Below, one piece after another: positions 1-6,138 of a stretch of DNA of 12,322 nt (the stretch's first letter is position 1; every line of letters starts with the position of its first letter). The DNA lies in contig CAKQIY010000043.1 in the NCBI GenBank assembly GCA_934247115.1, positions 1 to 12,322 on the forward strand. Direction: 5' to 3'. Made by a program: the position numbers and the translations under genes. This DNA is from an uncultured Coprococcus sp. (GTDB lineage Bacteria > Bacillota > Clostridia > Lachnospirales > Lachnospiraceae). Under the pieces are notes generated by a model. It ran no database searches. It was given only the letters and a program-made list of their open reading frames with translations, and was not told the origin of the DNA.

Positions 1-213
1 GTAAATTCAGGAGGAAAACGAACCTATATCCAGTCGGCGTATGCAATGCCTACTGATGAAAAAGCAGAAGTAGAACTTAGACCATTTACGCTTACAGGAG
101 ATTCTTTCCCTAAAATTGTTGTAAGGAAAGATATAGGAAAGCGTTGGTATGATGATAACGGCATTTTGAATATCAATGTGATTGATTTCCTTTTGGATAA
201 AGAGCTTATATAA
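1..213 (+). CDS. C-terminal end of a DUF4143-type ATP-binding protein (partial)
   Basis: The frame is open from the first base and stops at TAA 211-213, giving the last 70 residues of a gene that begins outside the window. It opens VNSGGKRTYIQSAYAMP, followed by KAEVELRPF and ending in a GILNINVIDFLLD-type tail. This is the pattern I know from the C-terminal DUF4143 domain of AAA-family ATP-binding proteins (COG1373), where a nuclease-like fold carries a lone strand of acidic and hydrophobic residues ending in DFLL. These proteins are widespread in anaerobic gut bacteria and their cellular role is not settled. The ATPase half (Walker A and B) is not in view, so integrity cannot be judged. No terminator follows closely; the first one is at 359-393. 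Confidence 0.75.
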   Translation, partial: VNSGGKRTYIQSAYAMPTDEKAEVELRPFTLTGDSFPKIVVRKDIGKRWYDDNGILNINVIDFLLDKELI

Positions 214-358
214 AAAGAGCATAGAACATTTGAAATTGAGTATACTGGACAAGAAAGCCTCTATGGGCAGAAATTTTCAATAAAAGCCCAAACAACTAAA
301 AAACTTTGCTTTTAACAGTGACTGAGTTAAAAAGAAATAAATTGAGTTAAAAGGTGTG

Positions 359-393
359 GAGGTGTTAGCAAATTGCGACACCTCTTTTCTTTT
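359..393 (+). terminator. Intrinsic terminator after the DUF4143 gene region
   Basis: The arms GAGGTGT (359-365) and ACACCTC (378-384) pair exactly, with two further G-C pairs possible inside the loop, and are followed by TTTTCTTTT at 385-393. It sits about 145 bases beyond the stop of the DUF4143 fragment and would end that transcript. The sequence just upstream carries the direct repeat TGAGTTAAAA (323-332 and 343-352). Confidence 0.7.
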
Positions 394-438
394 GCGAAAA
401 ACCTACTTGAAGAATTTTTCGTATCAGGTATAACAAAA

Positions 439-465
439 CTATCGAAAGCAGACTGCTTCTGATAG
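439..465. other. Hairpin with terminator-like sequence on the minus strand
   Basis: The arms CTATC (439-443) and GATAG (461-465), with AAGC/GCTT-type pairs inside, form a compact stem-loop. Read on the minus strand it is followed by TTTTGTT, so it could act as a weak terminator for transcription entering from the right. No minus-strand gene is present to use it. It may equally be a relic of the degraded sequence around it. Confidence 0.3.
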
Positions 466-663
466 AAAAGAAAATGGTGTAATGGAGCGGCAGAGGATAA
501 GGCACTTATCCCAAACGGATATGTAGGAGATCCAAAAGGCAGCCAATATATTGAAACAAATTTGAAAGAGGTAGATAGGCGAATTGCAATGGACATTGTA
601 AATAGCTTTCAGAGAGAAAGCGGAAAAGAACAAAAAAGAGGTGTGATTATATGTGGACAATAA
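466..663 (+). pseudogene. Degraded reading frame, perhaps the tail of a creatininase-family protein
   Basis: A frame open from 466 to TAA 661-663 has no plausible start codon with a ribosome binding site, yet its middle (about 487-597) reads like real protein: ALIPNGYVGDPKGSQ, then a charged amphipathic stretch ending RRIAMDIVNSF. The G-x-x-GDP followed by an amphipathic helix recalls the C-terminus of creatininase-type amidohydrolases, but the likeness is weak. The frame runs into the start of the next gene. Just upstream (about 373-462) another frame gives a short protein-like stretch, LLEEFFVSGITKLSKAD, which ends in a stop. Together they suggest a gene broken by deletions and frameshifts. 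The 214-358 stretch holds no gene I can support. Confidence 0.35.
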
Positions 664-920
664 AGAGAATTGACGAGGCAGATTTCGGCTGTGAGGAGAG
701 ACTTCCGGGTGAACCACTGATGGTGCTGGTGAGCCTGGAGAGCGATGACGGAAGAGTCATACAGTTTGAGGCTGCGGACAGCTGGCTGACAGTTCAGGAA
801 CTTTCTGAGGGTGATGAGTGGCCGGAGGATATAGAGGCACCCGATGAGGCTGACGAGAGAACAATCAGACAGACTCAGTGGATGGAGAATTACTTTGAGG
901 CACTGGAAGAACTTGAATAG
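651..920 (+). CDS. Small acidic protein of unknown function
   Basis: Encodes 89 residues from ATG 651, preceded by an AGAGGTG ribosome binding site at 637-643, a good distance. The protein is strongly acidic: about 27 Asp/Glu against 6 Lys/Arg. There is no signal peptide, membrane segment or cysteine pair. The N-terminal half (MWTIKRIDEADFGCEER, then LMVLVSLESDDG and VIQFEAADSWL) alternates hydrophobic and polar residues like a small beta-sheet domain. The C-terminal half is an acidic tail with a helical end (MENYFEALEELE). I do not recognise a family. Codon use matches the downstream genes, unlike the AT-rich sequence before it, so I believe it is a real gene. No terminator follows. Confidence 0.7.
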   Translation: MWTIKRIDEADFGCEERLPGEPLMVLVSLESDDGRVIQFEAADSWLTVQELSEGDEWPEDIEAPDEADERTIRQTQWMENYFEALEELE

Positions 921-990
921 GACATAGATTGATCAACATATGTAAATCCGGGGAAGTGCTGACAAAATCTAACATTTGGACATTATAATC

Positions 991-1004
991 ATGCAAAATT
1001 GCAT
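991..1004. promoter_or_regulatory. Inverted repeat beside the sotB-like promoter, candidate operator
   Basis: ATGCAA-AA-TTGCAT is a perfect 6+6 inverted repeat whose last base is the first base of the -35 box. This is where a repressor or activator of the efflux transporter could bind. No regulator gene lies next to it, so the assignment is inference from position alone. Confidence 0.4.
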
Positions 1005-1032
1005 TGACTGTTTTTCATCTTTCCTATAATAT
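1004..1032 (+). promoter_or_regulatory. Promoter of the SotB-like transporter gene
   Basis: TTGACT at 1004-1009 is a five-of-six -35 box. The -10 is either TATAAT at 1025-1030 (15-base spacer, perfect box) or TAATAT at 1027-1032 (17-base spacer). Transcription would start near 1038-1040, leaving a leader of about 115 bases before the ATG at 1156. Confidence 0.6.
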
Positions 1033-1155
1033 GTGGCTGATGATTGGAATTAGAAGAAATGATTTGTTTGAAAGCGAATAAAGCAAAGTCCGATCACTCA
1101 TACTATCACGACAAAAATATAGATAAGACCATATAAAAAAGGAAGAGGAATAAAT

Positions 1156-2334
1156 ATGAAGAGTAGAATGACGAGAAAAGAAATGCTTCCGCTTGTGGGA
1201 ATGACCATTTCGGCATTCATATTCAACACATCGGAGTTTATGCCAATAGGACTTCTGACGGACATAGCGGGTTCGTTCAGTATATCAGAGTCGAAGGCGG
1301 GCATGCTTATAACAGTATATTCATGGATAGTCATGCTGCTGTCCCTCCCGCTCATACTTCTGGTGTCGAAGATCGATTTCAGAAAACTGTTCATGGGAAC
1401 GATCGCATTATTTGGAATATGTCAGATCATGTCGGTGCTTGCACCGAGCTATGGAGTGCTCATGGCGTCCCGAATCGGTGTTGCCTGCACCCATGCGATA
1501 TTCTGGTCCATAGCCTCACCGGTTGCAATAAGACTGGTAAATGAGGAGCACAGGTCATTTGCACTCAGCATGGTCGTAACAGGAACCTCCATAGCGACCA
1601 TAGCCGGATTGCCGCTTGGAAGACTTGTGGGACAGTATATGGGATGGAGAGTTACGTTTCTCATTGTCGGAATCATAGCATTTGCAGTGCTCGTATATAT
1701 GGCGTTTGTTTTCCCGAAGATAGCGAGCGGAGAGCAGTTCCATGTAAAGGATCTCCCGGCACTCCTGAAGAATCCGGTGCTCATCTGTCTGTATGTCCAG
1801 ACCATACTTTTTGTGCTTGGATATTACACAGTTTACAGTTATATAGAACCATTCATGCAGCAGGTTGCAAAGCTGCAGAACAATGTCATAACCATAGTGC
1901 TCCTGATATTTGGTGCCATGGGACTTCTTGGAAGTTATCTGTTCTCAAAGCTGTATGACAGACATAGATTTGCATTTATAGGTACAGTTATGGCTACGCT
2001 TCTTGTATGGCTGCTGCTTCTGCTTCCAGCATCAAAGAGCCTGGCAACTATGGTCATTCTCTGCGCATTCTGGGGAATCACGGCCATGGCGTTTAACGTA
2101 ACTACTCAGTCGGAGGTCATTAGAAGTGTGGATGAGAAGGGCTCTGCCGTGGCGACAGCCATATATTCAGGACTTTTCAATCTTGGTATAGGTGGGGGAA
2201 GCTGGATCGGCGGAATAGTGTGCGACAAAGGTGCGATATCGTATATAGGATTTGTGGGTGCGGTATTTGCGGTTATATCAGTTCTATTCTTTGCATTTGT
2301 ACTTCTAAGAAAATTGAGACAGAGTGTGAACTGA
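1156..2334 (+). CDS. SotB-like sugar/arabinose efflux transporter (major facilitator superfamily)
   Basis: Encodes 392 residues with about 12 hydrophobic segments, an inner-membrane drug:H+ antiporter-type MFS protein. The sequence closely follows the E. coli SotB (YdeA) pattern as I remember it: FNTSEFMPIGLLTDIA near residues 23-38, SRIGVACTHAIFWSI at 105-119, then GLPLGRLVGQYMGWR at 151-165. SotB exports arabinose and other sugars and some inducers. Whether this relative exports sugars or another small molecule cannot be read from sequence. Length is normal for the family. The ATG at 1156 has GGAAGAGGA at 1141-1149 as ribosome binding site. The gene stands alone between its own promoter and a strong terminator. 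Confidence 0.85.
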   Translation: MKSRMTRKEMLPLVGMTISAFIFNTSEFMPIGLLTDIAGSFSISESKAGMLITVYSWIVMLLSLPLILLVSKIDFRKLFMGTIALFGICQIMSVLAPSYGVLMASRIGVACTHAIFWSIASPVAIRLVNEEHRSFALSMVVTGTSIATIAGLPLGRLVGQYMGWRVTFLIVGIIAFAVLVYMAFVFPKIASGEQFHVKDLPALLKNPVLICLYVQTILFVLGYYTVYSYIEPFMQQVAKLQNNVITIVLLIFGAMGLLGSYLFSKLYDRHRFAFIGTVMATLLVWLLLLLPASKSLATMVILCAFWGITAMAFNVTTQSEVIRSVDEKGSAVATAIYSGLFNLGIGGGSWIGGIVCDKGAISYIGFVGAVFAVISVLFFAFVLLRKLRQSVN

Positions 2335-2377
2335 CAGCGTATTTGCATATAATTAAATGTAATTGAAATATAATGGC

Positions 2378-2438
2378 ACGGCAGTGCTGGCATACAGGTT
2401 CGGTTTGGAACATGGCATGTCAGGACTGCCGTTTTTTT
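2378..2438 (+). terminator. Intrinsic terminator after the SotB-like gene
   Basis: ACGGCAGT (2378-2385) pairs with ACTGCCGT (2425-2432) and runs into seven T. The enclosed 39 bases can fold further (CTGGCAT with ATGTCAG including a wobble, then GTTC with GAAC), giving an unusually tall, nearly continuous hairpin. It insulates the downstream NAD operon promoter, which begins only 20 bases later. Confidence 0.85.
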
Positions 2439-2458
2439 AGTAAGTTTCAAATAATGGG

Positions 2459-2487
2459 TTGACATATTATCAAATTGATAATATCAT
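2459..2487 (+). promoter_or_regulatory. Promoter of the NAD salvage operon
   Basis: A perfect TTGACA at 2459-2464 and TATCAT at 2482-2487 (five of six) are separated by exactly 17 bases. Predicted start of transcription is near 2494. The spacer is almost entirely filled by a palindrome (2464-2484), so a bound protein would exclude RNA polymerase. Confidence 0.75.
2464..2484. promoter_or_regulatory. Upstream operator palindrome, probable NrtR site
   Basis: A perfect 10+10 inverted repeat around a central A. Its core is TATTATC (2465-2471), five bases AAATT, then GATAATA (2477-2483). It spans the space between the -35 and -10 boxes. The same core recurs at 2504-2522. A gene for an NrtR-type repressor lies second in the operon, which makes it the natural ligand; this link is inference. 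Confidence 0.7.
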
Positions 2488-2503
2488 ATAAACAACCTGG
2501 AGA

Positions 2504-2522
2504 TATTATCGAAATGATAATA
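2504..2522. promoter_or_regulatory. Downstream operator palindrome, probable NrtR site
   Basis: TATTATC (2504-2510), GAAAT, GATAATA (2516-2522): the same seven-base arms and five-base spacer as the upstream site. The centres are 39 bases apart. It lies in the early transcribed region, about 10-30 bases after the predicted start, where a bound repressor would block initiation or clearance. Confidence 0.65.
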
Positions 2523-2549
2523 ATAGCCGAATGGAAAAGGAGAGGAATT

Positions 2550-3065
2550 ATGGACAATAACAAGAAAAAGACACTTATAGTAGTTGACATGCAGAATGAT
2601 TTCATCGATGGAGCACTCGGGACAAAGGAGGCTGTTGCCATCGTGGAGAATGTGAAAGATAAGATAAAAGAGTATGCTGACCGCGGGGATGAGATCATCT
2701 TCACAAGGGATACACATTATGAGAACTACATGGAAACCAACGAGGGAAAGCATCTTCCGGTTCCTCACTGTATAGAGGAGACCAGAGGCTGGGAGATCGC
2801 AGATGGTCTTGAGGTTCCGGGCGCTATATACATCAACAAGACCAGCTTTGGATATACAGGCTGGGGAGACTTCGATCTTCAGGATGTAGAGATGGCAGGA
2901 CTCTGCACAGACATTTGTGTTGTGTCCAATGCACTCATCATAAAGGCACTGTACCCTGAGATAAATGTGAAGGTTGATGCGAGATGCTGTGCCGGAGTGA
3001 CTCCGGAGAGTCATGAGGCTGCGCTCGCCACCATGTCGATGTGTCAGGTTGATATAATCAGATAA
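2550..3065 (+). CDS. pncA: Nicotinamidase (isochorismatase-like cysteine hydrolase)
   Basis: Hydrolyses nicotinamide to nicotinate and ammonia in the cytoplasm, feeding the Preiss-Handler route to NAD. It is 171 residues from ATG 2550 with GGAGAGG at 2539-2545. The frame is open further upstream into the operators, but that is non-coding. Visible features: VVDMQNDF with catalytic Asp13; Asp54, His56 and His68/His73 (FTRDTH and HLPVPHC) as metal ligands; Lys97 (INKTSF); and nucleophile Cys123 in GLCTDICVVSNA. All three catalytic residues are present and length is typical of bacterial PncA. First gene of the operon with nrtR, pnuC and nadR, which strengthens nicotinamide as the substrate over isochorismate or ureidoacrylate. 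Confidence 0.9.
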   Translation: MDNNKKKTLIVVDMQNDFIDGALGTKEAVAIVENVKDKIKEYADRGDEIIFTRDTHYENYMETNEGKHLPVPHCIEETRGWEIADGLEVPGAIYINKTSFGYTGWGDFDLQDVEMAGLCTDICVVSNALIIKALYPEINVKVDARCCAGVTPESHEAALATMSMCQVDIIR

Positions 3066-3098
3066 CGGCTGAAATGTATAGGAGGATGAAGCAGACTT

Positions 3099-4049
3099 AT
3101 GAAGACATATGAGATGAGTGACGATGAGAAGGAATTCCTCGCCAGATATGACCTGACAAAATATGACAGACCATCTGTTGCCGCGGATGTGGTTGTATTT
3201 TCAGTTATGAAGGATGACGAGTGCGAGGATGCAAGAAGACTTCAGGAGAAGAAGCTCAAGATACTCCTGATAAGAAGAGGTGGATTCCCATATAAAGGAA
3301 GCTGGGCTATGCCCGGTGGGTTCTGCAGAAAAGGCGAGGATGTCATAGATTCAGCCAGAAGAGAGCTTTGCGAAGAGACGGGTATAGAAGATGCATATGT
3401 AAAGCTTGTCGGAGTATATGGCGAGCCGGGCAGAGATCCGAGAGGCTGGGTCATATCATCAACTTATATGGCGCTTATGAACGGCAGAGACTGTCGCCTT
3501 AGGGCAGGAGATGACGCACAGGATGCGAGATGGTTTACAGTTGAACTGACAGAGGCAACGGAGGTGGCAGAGGCAACAGAGGTGTCATGCACAGGCGAAG
3601 AAATTGTGAAAAATGAAGTTGAAGCTTCATGTAAAGTTCGAAATGAGAAAAGATACAGGCTGGTTCTCAAGGATGCAGACTCTGATATAAAGCTTACTGC
3701 AGTGCTGCGAAGAACAGATATGAGCTCATGCGGGCGAAGCTCGGACAGTTACGATATAGAGGAATGTGAAGGACTGGCATTTGACCACGCCAGGATCATA
3801 ACGGAAGCGGTGCTCGGACTGCGGGAGGATGTCAGGAGAGATATGAAGCTGGCATTTGACCTGCTGCCGGAGAGATTTACACTCACTGAGCTTCAGAATG
3901 TATATGAACAGATATGGGACATGGAACTCACCACACCTAACTTCAGAAGAAAGATTGCGGAATATGTTGAGGAGACTGATGCATATCAGTCCGGTGAGCG
4001 ATACAGACCTGCCAAACTGTTCACACGAAGGAAGGATGCAAGAAAGTAG
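3099..4049 (+). CDS. nrtR: NrtR-type Nudix transcriptional regulator of NAD metabolism
   Basis: A 316-residue protein with an N-terminal Nudix domain (about 27-150) and a C-terminal winged helix (about 250-312, with LLPERFTLTELQNVYEQIW and TTPNFRRKI, then RPAKLF). This is the NrtR architecture, in which the Nudix domain senses ADP-ribose and releases DNA. The Nudix box (residues 74-96) keeps every consensus position: G74, E80, R88-E89, E92-E93, G95. It may therefore still hydrolyse ADP-ribose, unlike NrtR proteins that have lost it. GEPGRDPRGW at 108-117 is also characteristic. Oddity: residues about 150-190 form an acidic Thr/Glu/Val-rich insertion, part of which comes from an 18-base tandem duplication. 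Ribosome binding site AGGAGG at 3080-3085. It probably represses its own operon through the two palindromes. Confidence 0.88.
   Translation: MKTYEMSDDEKEFLARYDLTKYDRPSVAADVVVFSVMKDDECEDARRLQEKKLKILLIRRGGFPYKGSWAMPGGFCRKGEDVIDSARRELCEETGIEDAYVKLVGVYGEPGRDPRGWVISSTYMALMNGRDCRLRAGDDAQDARWFTVELTEATEVAEATEVSCTGEEIVKNEVEASCKVRNEKRYRLVLKDADSDIKLTAVLRRTDMSSCGRSSDSYDIEECEGLAFDHARIITEAVLGLREDVRRDMKLAFDLLPERFTLTELQNVYEQIWDMELTTPNFRRKIAEYVEETDAYQSGERYRPAKLFTRRKDARK
3551..3586 (+). repeat. 18-base tandem duplication inside nrtR
   Basis: AGAGGCAACGGAGGTGGC (3551-3568) is followed directly by AGAGGCAACAGAGGTGTC (3569-3586), 16 of 18 bases identical. It is in frame and encodes the repeated peptide EATEV-A-EATEV between the Nudix domain and the winged helix. 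It looks like a recent duplication lengthening the linker. Confidence 0.8.
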
Positions 4050-4096
4050 ATAGTATAGTGTAGTGGATTGATGTTTAAAAGGGGAGGAATGAATAG

Positions 4097-4831
4097 ATGA
4101 CATTTAAGAAATTTATAAAAAATGAGATAGAGGGCTGGAAGAAGCTGGAGATCACCTGGCTGCTTATCGCATGTGCGGTCATCGTGGGACTGTCCATATA
4201 CTGGGATGATACGGTTATGGGAATCGTATCATCAACCACAGGTGTGATCTGTGTAGTGTGCACGGGAAAAGGAAAGTTGTCAGCGTACATATTCGGTCTT
4301 GTGAATACTGTGCTTTATGCGATCATATCGTATAAGGCTGCGCTGTACGGAGAGACGATGCTCAATGCGCTATATTATGTGCCTATGCAGTTTGTTGGAT
4401 TCTATGTATGGTCAAGGCATATGGACGATGAGACGCATGAGGTCAGAAAGAAACACATGAAGGCGGTTGGCAGGATATTCATGGTGCTGGCGGTGGCACT
4501 CGGCACCTTCCTGTATGGACTGTTGTTGAAGAGACTTGGGGATGCCATGCCATTTGTGGATGCATTTACAACGGTTTCATCGGTTGTGGCGATGGTTGTA
4601 TCTGTAAGGATGTTCGCGGAGCAGTGGTGGATATGGATCGTAGTAGATGTGTTTACAATATATATGTGGGCACAAAACTTTATGAGTGGCAATGACAACA
4701 TAGCGACGCTGCTCATGTGGATAGTGTACCTTGGAAACGCCGTTATTATGTGTGTCAGATGGGAACGTGAGGTCAGAAGGAATCGTTTGGACGAAGTACA
4801 CGTTTTCGAAAACGGCATAGCGACAGAGTAA
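4097..4831 (+). CDS. pnuC: Nicotinamide riboside transporter PnuC
   Basis: A 244-residue membrane protein with about seven hydrophobic segments. It carries PnuC signatures: TGKGKLSAYIFGLVNTVLYA (56-75), LYGETMLNALYYVPMQ (83-98) leading into GFYVW (101-105), and the C-terminal W-x-x-VDV...W pattern around 180-191. PnuC carries vitamin B3 nucleosides by facilitated diffusion, driven by intracellular phosphorylation, which NadR encoded directly downstream would provide. Start ATG 4097 has GGGGAGG at 4081-4087. A charged, soluble C-terminal tail ends with a TAA 16 bases before nadR. The related thiamine transporter PnuT looks similar; the NAD operon context favours nicotinamide riboside. Confidence 0.9.
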   Translation: MTFKKFIKNEIEGWKKLEITWLLIACAVIVGLSIYWDDTVMGIVSSTTGVICVVCTGKGKLSAYIFGLVNTVLYAIISYKAALYGETMLNALYYVPMQFVGFYVWSRHMDDETHEVRKKHMKAVGRIFMVLAVALGTFLYGLLLKRLGDAMPFVDAFTTVSSVVAMVVSVRMFAEQWWIWIVVDVFTIYMWAQNFMSGNDNIATLLMWIVYLGNAVIMCVRWEREVRRNRLDEVHVFENGIATE

Positions 4832-4847
4832 GGGAGGCTGACAATTG

Positions 4848-5891
4848 ATGTACAGATACAAGGTGGGAATGTATGGAGGTTCATTTGATCCACTTCACAT
4901 AGGGCACATCCACGACATCATACGTGCTGCGGCGATGTGCGAGGAACTATATGTGATGATAAGCTGGTGCGAGGGCAGAGAGTCCACCTCTAAGGAACTG
5001 AGATATCGCTGGATACTCAACAGCACAAGACATCTGCCAAATGTGAAGATAATCATGATAGAGGATAAGGCGGTCTCAAAAGAAGAATACAATACGGATT
5101 ATTACTGGGAAAAGGGAGCGCAGGATATCAAGGACATGATAGGAAAGCCTATAGATGCAGTGTTCTGTGGTTCGGATTATCTTGGAACCGGCAGATTTGA
5201 GAGCCTGTACTGTCCGGAGAGTGAGGTTGTGTACTTTGACAGGGCGGAGGTTCCGGTATCCTCGACAGAGATACGTGAGTGGGCGACGGCACACTGGGAG
5301 TATATTCCAAAGGTGTGCAGGGATCACTACGTCAGAAGGGTACTGGTGGTTGGCGGTGAATCCACAGGAAAATCCACACTGGTTGAGAATCTTGCGCTGG
5401 CATATAACACGAATTTTGTACGGGAGATAGGGCGTGACACCTGTGAGTATGCGGGTGGAGAGGAGTTCATGGTTGAAGATGATCTGGTGGAGAATTTCAT
5501 CAGACAGAAGGACGAGGTCCGCAGGGTAGCCAGGCATAGCAACAGGCTGTTGTTTGTGGATACTGATGCGCTGACTACAGGATTCTACTGTGATCTGCTC
5601 ATGGATGATGACGGACAAAAACGCAGGCTCACGGATATGGCAGGTGCGATAAATGCAACAAATGAATGGGATCTGGTGCTGTTCCTTGATCCTGATGGAA
5701 CGGATTTTGTCCAGGACGGAACCCGGAATGAGGATATAATGCGGGAGAGAAGGCATTACAGTGATTTGCTCAAGGCGTGGTTTGATCGTCATGGAGTAAG
5801 CTGCGAAATTATATCCGGTGATTATCTTGACCGGTTCAACACGGCCAAGAAGCTTATAGAGGAACGACTTGCGATAACCACTGTATTTTAA
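4848..5891 (+). CDS. nadR: Bifunctional NMN adenylyltransferase / ribosylnicotinamide kinase
   Basis: 347 residues in two domains. Residues 5-145 are a nucleotidylyltransferase: GMYGGSFDPLHIGH with the HIGH motif at 17-20, and SSTEIREW at 138-145. Residues 163-340 are a P-loop kinase: GGESTGKST at 169-177 and a Walker B-like LLFVDTDALTT around 234-243. Together they phosphorylate nicotinamide riboside to NMN and adenylylate it to NAD. The N-terminal helix-turn-helix that makes enterobacterial NadR a repressor is absent, as in the Haemophilus-type enzyme; here that job falls to NrtR. ATG 4848 is preferred over the adjoining TTG 4845; GGGAGG at 4832-4837 serves it. Last gene of the operon. Confidence 0.9.
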   Translation: MYRYKVGMYGGSFDPLHIGHIHDIIRAAAMCEELYVMISWCEGRESTSKELRYRWILNSTRHLPNVKIIMIEDKAVSKEEYNTDYYWEKGAQDIKDMIGKPIDAVFCGSDYLGTGRFESLYCPESEVVYFDRAEVPVSSTEIREWATAHWEYIPKVCRDHYVRRVLVVGGESTGKSTLVENLALAYNTNFVREIGRDTCEYAGGEEFMVEDDLVENFIRQKDEVRRVARHSNRLLFVDTDALTTGFYCDLLMDDDGQKRRLTDMAGAINATNEWDLVLFLDPDGTDFVQDGTRNEDIMRERRHYSDLLKAWFDRHGVSCEIISGDYLDRFNTAKKLIEERLAITTVF

Positions 5892-5914
5892 ATGACAAAT
5901 GATCATATATATTA

Positions 5915-5959
5915 ACATCCACGACATGGTTTTTAAAACAACGTGTTGTGGATGTTTTT
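5915..5959 (+). terminator. Terminator of the NAD salvage operon
   Basis: A 14-base-pair stem, 5915-5928 (ACATCCACGACATG) with 5942-5955, containing two G-T wobbles, and a 13-base loop. The T run 5955-5959 follows, with a second T run by 5970. It lies 23 bases after the nadR stop. Confidence 0.88.
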
Positions 5960-6049
5960 GTCTGTTTTTTATCGTATTTATGACTATGAATAAAGTGCGG
6001 ATAATGATACAATAGGAAGCAAGAAACGATGAAAAGAAAAAGTGGATGT

Positions 6050-6095
6050 TAAATTAAAAGAAAAGGCGAATACTAAATTAAAAGAAAACGCGAAT
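6050..6095 (+). repeat. 24-base-period tandem repeat in the degV leader
   Basis: The 22-base element TAAATTAAAAGAAAASGCGAAT occurs at 6050-6071 and again at 6074-6095 with one difference (S = G or C). The surrounding 6020-6120 stretch is very A-rich and has no convincing gene; a GTG-initiated frame over the repeat (VDVKLKEKANTKLKENAN) has no ribosome binding site and runs into degV. A weak -10-like TACAAT is at 6008-6013, without a clear -35. Confidence 0.7.
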
Positions 6096-6138
6096 GTAAA
6101 AAAACGTAATCATAAATATATTGGAGAGGTGGATAAAC

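Noticed and set aside
264..292. Hairpin TGGGC/GCCCA after the DUF4143 fragment
   Set aside because: Short stem, 17-base loop or larger and no following T run; the terminator at 359-393 is far better.
327..596. Minus-strand ORF across the degraded left region
   Set aside because: Low-complexity Ser/Phe-rich product typical of the complement of AT-rich sequence; no ribosome binding site or motif.
1449..1805. Minus-strand and other-frame ORFs inside the SotB-like gene
   Set aside because: They overlap a gene with strong family motifs and have no family likeness of their own.
2475..2549. Upstream extension of pncA to a TTG start
   Set aside because: It would read through both operator palindromes and the predicted transcription start; ATG 2550 has a good ribosome binding site and matches family length.
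4801..4814. Perfect palindrome CGTTTTCGAAAACG near the end of pnuC
   Set aside because: It lies inside coding sequence, has no T run or promoter beside it, and is a single occurrence; likely chance.
5076..5927. A 283-residue open frame on the minus strand opposite nadR
   Set aside because: It lies wholly opposite a gene with clear NadR motifs, shows no recognisable domain, and has no ribosome binding site; it is a shadow frame.
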